Of a stretch of DNA of 64,000 nucleotides, positions 61,701 to 64,000 are shown in pieces (positions within the stretch are counted from its first letter, which is position 1; every line of letters starts with the position of its first letter). The translations under genes and the position numbers were made by a program. The notes beneath the pieces were generated by a model. It made no database searches. It was not told the origin of the DNA and saw only the letters and a list, made by a program, of their open reading frames with translations. Source of the stretch: Anisus vortex (lineage: Eukaryota; Mollusca; Gastropoda; Planorbidae); assembly GCA_949126835.1 (NCBI GenBank), contig OX421500.1, positions 16,622,181 to 16,686,180 on the forward strand, in the 5' to 3' direction.

Positions 61701-63047
61701 AAAATAATACACAGGCATAAGGGTATATTTTCTGATTTGCCTGGTAAGACCAATGTCATACAACATGACATTATTGTAACAGATGATAAGCCGGTGAGGC
61801 TAAAACCATACACAATCCCTATTCATTTGAGGGATAACTTGCAAAAAGAGATAGATGAGCTTGTGAGTATGGGGTTGATAGAGCCATCCAATTCAGCATA
61901 TGCCTCTCCAATAGTATTAGTTAAGAAAAAAGATAAAACTATAAGGTTGTGTGTGGACTATAGGAAGCTGAATAATGTTACTCTCTTTGACCCATATCCT
62001 ATGAACAATGCTGAAGATATTATGGCTCAGCTATCTAATGCAACTATTTTTTCTAAATTGGATATGGCTAAAGGGTACTATCAAGTAGGTTTAACTGATA
62101 GAGCTAAACCATTTACAAGTTTTGTTACTCCATTGGGGTTATATCAATGGAAGGTGATGAGTTTTGGATTGGTGAATGCTCCTGCAACTTTTAATAGGAT
62201 GATGGGTATGATTTTAGGACATAGAAAGGATACTATATATTATTTGGATGACATATGTATTTTTAATGATACTTGGGAAAATCATTTAAAAAGTCTTAAT
62301 GATATCTTTGAAATTATAGAAAAACATAATTTGACAATTAAACCTAACAAATTAGAAATAGGCATGAAAGAAATTACTTTTTTGGGACACAAGATATCCA
62401 ATAACACTATTAGGCCATTGGAGGAGAATATTACTAAAATTCTAAAAATTGACATTCCAAGAAATAAAAAAGAAGTGAGGAGTCTTCTAGGTGTATGTAA
62501 TTTTTATAGGAAATTTATTCCTAATTTTTCAGAGATGGTAGCTCCGTTGACTGAACTTATTAAAAAGAAAAGCCCAATTAAAATAATTTGGTCTCAGGAG
62601 TGTGAAATGGCATTAAATAGGATAAAGGTTGCTTTTTCTGGACAACCTATATTAAGACTACCAGACATTAAAAAAAGATTTGTGGTTTTGACTGATGCAA
62701 GTTTGGTTGGTTTGGGAGGAATTTTGGGACAATATCATGACAATGTTTTACACCCGATTCAGTATATTAGCAGGAAATTAAGTGAGGCTGAGGTTAGGTA
62801 TGCAACAGTAGAACGGGAAGCTCTTGGTGTGGTTTGGTGTATTACTAAATTGGCAAGGTACTTGATGGGAACAAGGTTTATTCTTATGACTGACCATAAG
62901 CCTTTGTCCTTTATAAATCAGAACAAGTTAAACAACAGTAGAATAGCAAGATGGTCACTTATCCTGCAGGCATACAGTTTTACTGTGGAAAATATACCTG
63001 GGGTTGATAATATATTGGCTGATTTGTTGTCTAGATGTGGTGTTTAA
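58701..63047 (+). CDS. Gag-protease-integrase-RT-RNase H polyprotein
   Basis: 1448 codons, no interruption. The ATG at 58701 or the next Met (residue 3) starts it. Gag: charged coiled coil (about 30-90), capsid-like part, two CCHC knuckles (Cys312, Cys335). Protease: DTGAS at Asp411. Integrase: HHCC (His609, His616, Cys646, Cys649), catalytic Asp679, Asp739, Glu775 with 35 residues between the last two, then a GPY/F-type module near 912-940 (WLGPYDVV). RT: LCVDYRKLN (about 1083), Asp1121, YLDD at 1181-1184. RNase H: Asp1332, Glu1371, Asp1398. Copies its RNA into DNA and inserts it in host chromosomes. The codon use is very AT-rich, like the host. Confidence 0.95.
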   Translation: MKMEGSSVDILANYISCGKELGYAGKELDEWAERKYREQLERVERARDKAKEREDKVRADEMELKRLEIEEKEKDRIFQLKKLELEAKNNTSNVNIGVTRPVVDQEMAIRNNMCRFTFQLFNEKDGSIDTFLKKFEMEMERQNFSSCYWSGLLGKSFTGDIPSKICMEQSDYASVKEQLLRHFGSTEEAYRKKFFEMTLSKEEDPKSYFDSLTSAMDKWLKCAKIEKSFEELKNFIIRDKAIYSLDKTLKAFIQERSPKTIEEIVDLIRNYKLAHPMAPTSKGEDYQDIICFAKGNDNFQRGRQLSRSKMKCGNCGRNNHVTKDCKDKRDNTLTCFICKKKGHIARNCFRRSNSAGNNNNNNRSQGYTQQRDHNSRFNQNRNHCGAVLSRSKGIKFFPGYVGLIPVFAVRDTGASVIAINSKYVQSNQYTGEVADCTSFDGRVIKLRLAYIDIRTPYITGRVLAHVINDAPIDLIIGNVESVKECTREEIETWEFNNKQAQCNVINECKASNTEESQTMVNSEKDTSIDSESLLNENFNLEKFKKEQREDTTLNRLFKSTEKGNTNKNSVCKVKNDTQLLVREILINGRQVEQIVVPYKYRTEIMTNAHSIPLAGHMGVGKTKNRIIQHYFWPKMSKDVKRFVKQCKVCQMKGSGSNFTKAPIQTGVTATRPFQKVAIDIIGLMPIMSNRGHRYILTLIDICSRYAEAVPLKKIEYTDIVQALYLIFTRIGFPEEIISDRGTQFTSKLTKEFMETFGIKQKFTTPYHPQCNGMCERFNKTLKEMLSKVSNEDPKNWDLAIPSILFAYRETTHDSTGFSPFELIYGNNPRNPLSILKEPLVGTSENREMTNYELVTNKKQQLEIALEEARKNSDNNKEKKINRVNQDRKLRTLEPGDKALLKLKNQNNKLFTEWLGPYDVVRKVTNVDYEIRIKDQLKVFHINNLKKYNDQSVESNICCSIISEEIKEDIEEIATVNTQGQQTYKDVNLEKLTHEQAYEMAKIIHRHKGIFSDLPGKTNVIQHDIIVTDDKPVRLKPYTIPIHLRDNLQKEIDELVSMGLIEPSNSAYASPIVLVKKKDKTIRLCVDYRKLNNVTLFDPYPMNNAEDIMAQLSNATIFSKLDMAKGYYQVGLTDRAKPFTSFVTPLGLYQWKVMSFGLVNAPATFNRMMGMILGHRKDTIYYLDDICIFNDTWENHLKSLNDIFEIIEKHNLTIKPNKLEIGMKEITFLGHKISNNTIRPLEENITKILKIDIPRNKKEVRSLLGVCNFYRKFIPNFSEMVAPLTELIKKKSPIKIIWSQECEMALNRIKVAFSGQPILRLPDIKKRFVVLTDASLVGLGGILGQYHDNVLHPIQYISRKLSEAEVRYATVEREALGVVWCITKLARYLMGTRFILMTDHKPLSFINQNKLNNSRIARWSLILQAYSFTVENIPGVDNILADLLSRCGV

Positions 63048-63330
63048 GGTGTGTTGTTTGATACGTAATCACCAGTTTGAAACGCGGTTAAAAATTATTT
63101 TTCATGTAAATATAAAGTATAGATACGGTGTTAATGAAATATTGATTTTTTCCAAAGGTTCTGGACGAGAAATGGTTCTACAACTGAAGCACGGTGATTC
63201 AAACACAACGTACCATTTGTAAGTGAGAGATGTTCTATCACGTCCTCACATTATCGTGAACGGTTTTTATGGACACCATATCAAACGCAACCATGAAGAC
63301 ATCATATGAAGAGTACATTTATGGTGCTGA
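63048..63330 (+). other. 3' non-coding start of the Gmr1-like element
   Basis: Follows the polyprotein stop. Contains a 72-codon frame overlapping the end of the CDS without a motif. Confidence 0.5.
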
Positions 63331-63572
63331 CATGGAATCGAGGTCTTGTCATCGCTATATCAAGGTATATTGACATTATCAACATGGAATCGAGGTCTTG
63401 TCATCGCTATATCAAGGTATATTGACATTATCAACATGGAATCGAGGTCATGTCATCGCTATATCAAGGTATATTGACATAATCAACATAGAATCAAGGT
63501 CATGTCGTTGCATGATTAAGGTACATTTACATTGTCAACGCAGAATGAAGGTCATGTCATCAACATATGGAG
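63331..63572 (+). repeat. 52 bp tandem repeat, about 4.5 copies
   Basis: catggaatcgaggtcttgtc plus atcgctatatcaaggtatattgacattatcaa, three good copies (63331, 63383, 63435) then two decaying ones (63487, 63539). It lies in the 3' non-coding part of the Gmr1-like element. Confidence 0.92.
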
Positions 63573-64000
63573 GAATCAACAGATCAACACATTATTGATA
63601 ACATTATAAATTTTTTTTTTGGGTTTATGAACAATTCAACACTATATTGATTACAGACAGATAGCTCGTGGTTAAGTATTAAATGGTAAATGCATTGTAA
63701 TTATTGTTGTGACATTATTGGAACTATTTTATCAAGGTGTTGAAACTCTACAGGATGGATAATCTACAAAGGACCTATGAAATATTCAATGAATGTATTG
63801 TTGGACGTTCAGAAGAGGAAGGTTGCAATGATATTACATGGACCAGTATGAACTGTTATGTTTTCGGATTTGATGATATTTATACTATTGGTTTGTGTAT
63901 TCTATCAATACAGGACAGGATATACTGTGGAACCTTATGGACCTATATGTATTATATGTATTATGGACCTATTAGTGAAAGTTAGTGGTTAACATATATT
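63573..64000 (+). other. Right edge, element interior, no gene assigned
   Basis: Probably still inside the LTR element. An 82-codon frame at 63737-63985 shows no known motif; too short and unsupported to call. A 3' LTR copy of 57197-57560 does not appear before the window ends. Confidence 0.45.

Larger units (their letters stand above)
57197..64000 (+). mobile_element. Gmr1-like Ty3/Gypsy LTR retrotransposon (3' end outside window)
   Basis: 5' LTR, primer site, 1.1 kb leader, one intact 1448-codon polyprotein, then 3' non-coding DNA reaching the window edge without a second LTR. Order Gag-PR-IN-RT-RH, with integrase before RT, distinguishes the Gmr1-like group from ordinary Gypsy elements. 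The uninterrupted frame with all catalytic residues suggests recent activity. Confidence 0.9.

Overview
The window is AT-rich eukaryotic (animal) DNA: split genes with GT-AG introns, tRNA-derived SINEs, LINEs, LTR elements and many microsatellites. Secreted EGF/GCC2-GCC3 domain proteins and the repeat repertoire suggest a mollusc, probably a gastropod; this is inference, as no species marker was seen. There is no bacterial-style operon, CRISPR array or rRNA gene. The only host gene I can support is one large minus-strand gene (or two tandem genes) running from a signal-peptide exon at 49228 down past the left half of the window to at least 3897. I rebuilt 30 exons plus one tentative micro-exon by hand from splice signals, reading frame and phase. 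They encode a secreted or membrane-anchored protein with this layout: signal peptide, a 13-exon module A (48998-34367), an EGF-like exon (33957-33481), a second EGF-like exon (16392-16174), then a second 13-exon module B (15633-3897). Modules A and B match exon for exon in sequence, order and intron phase, and several exon pairs have identical lengths. The last exon seen ends in phase 1, so the gene should continue beyond position 1. The introns are full of mobile DNA. The roughly 17 kb intron between the two EGF exons holds five head-to-tail copies of a Helitron-like element (16421-31584). One copy carries a 450 bp TTAA-flanked MITE and another is split by a young LTR retrotransposon (24788-31155) that has a tRNA-Pro type primer site and a largely deleted pol. 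A LINE with an RNase H domain follows at about 31870-32915. Other introns hold LINE remnants at 6.1-7.1, 9.4-9.8, 35.9-37.3 and 44.1-47.8 kb; the last contains a six-copy 48 bp repeat inside its reading frame. Upstream of the gene, 49.3-57.1 kb is intergenic: a SINE, a 2.5 kb element with 16-20 bp terminal inverted repeats, a 118 bp near-perfect palindrome, and no convincing gene. From 57197 to the right edge is the 5' LTR and internal part of an apparently intact Ty3/Gypsy retrotransposon with an uninterrupted 1448-codon polyprotein. Its integrase lies upstream of reverse transcriptase, the arrangement of the Gmr1-like group. It inserted into a third MITE copy; its 3' LTR lies outside the window. 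All domain and family names come from reading motifs by eye; no search was run.
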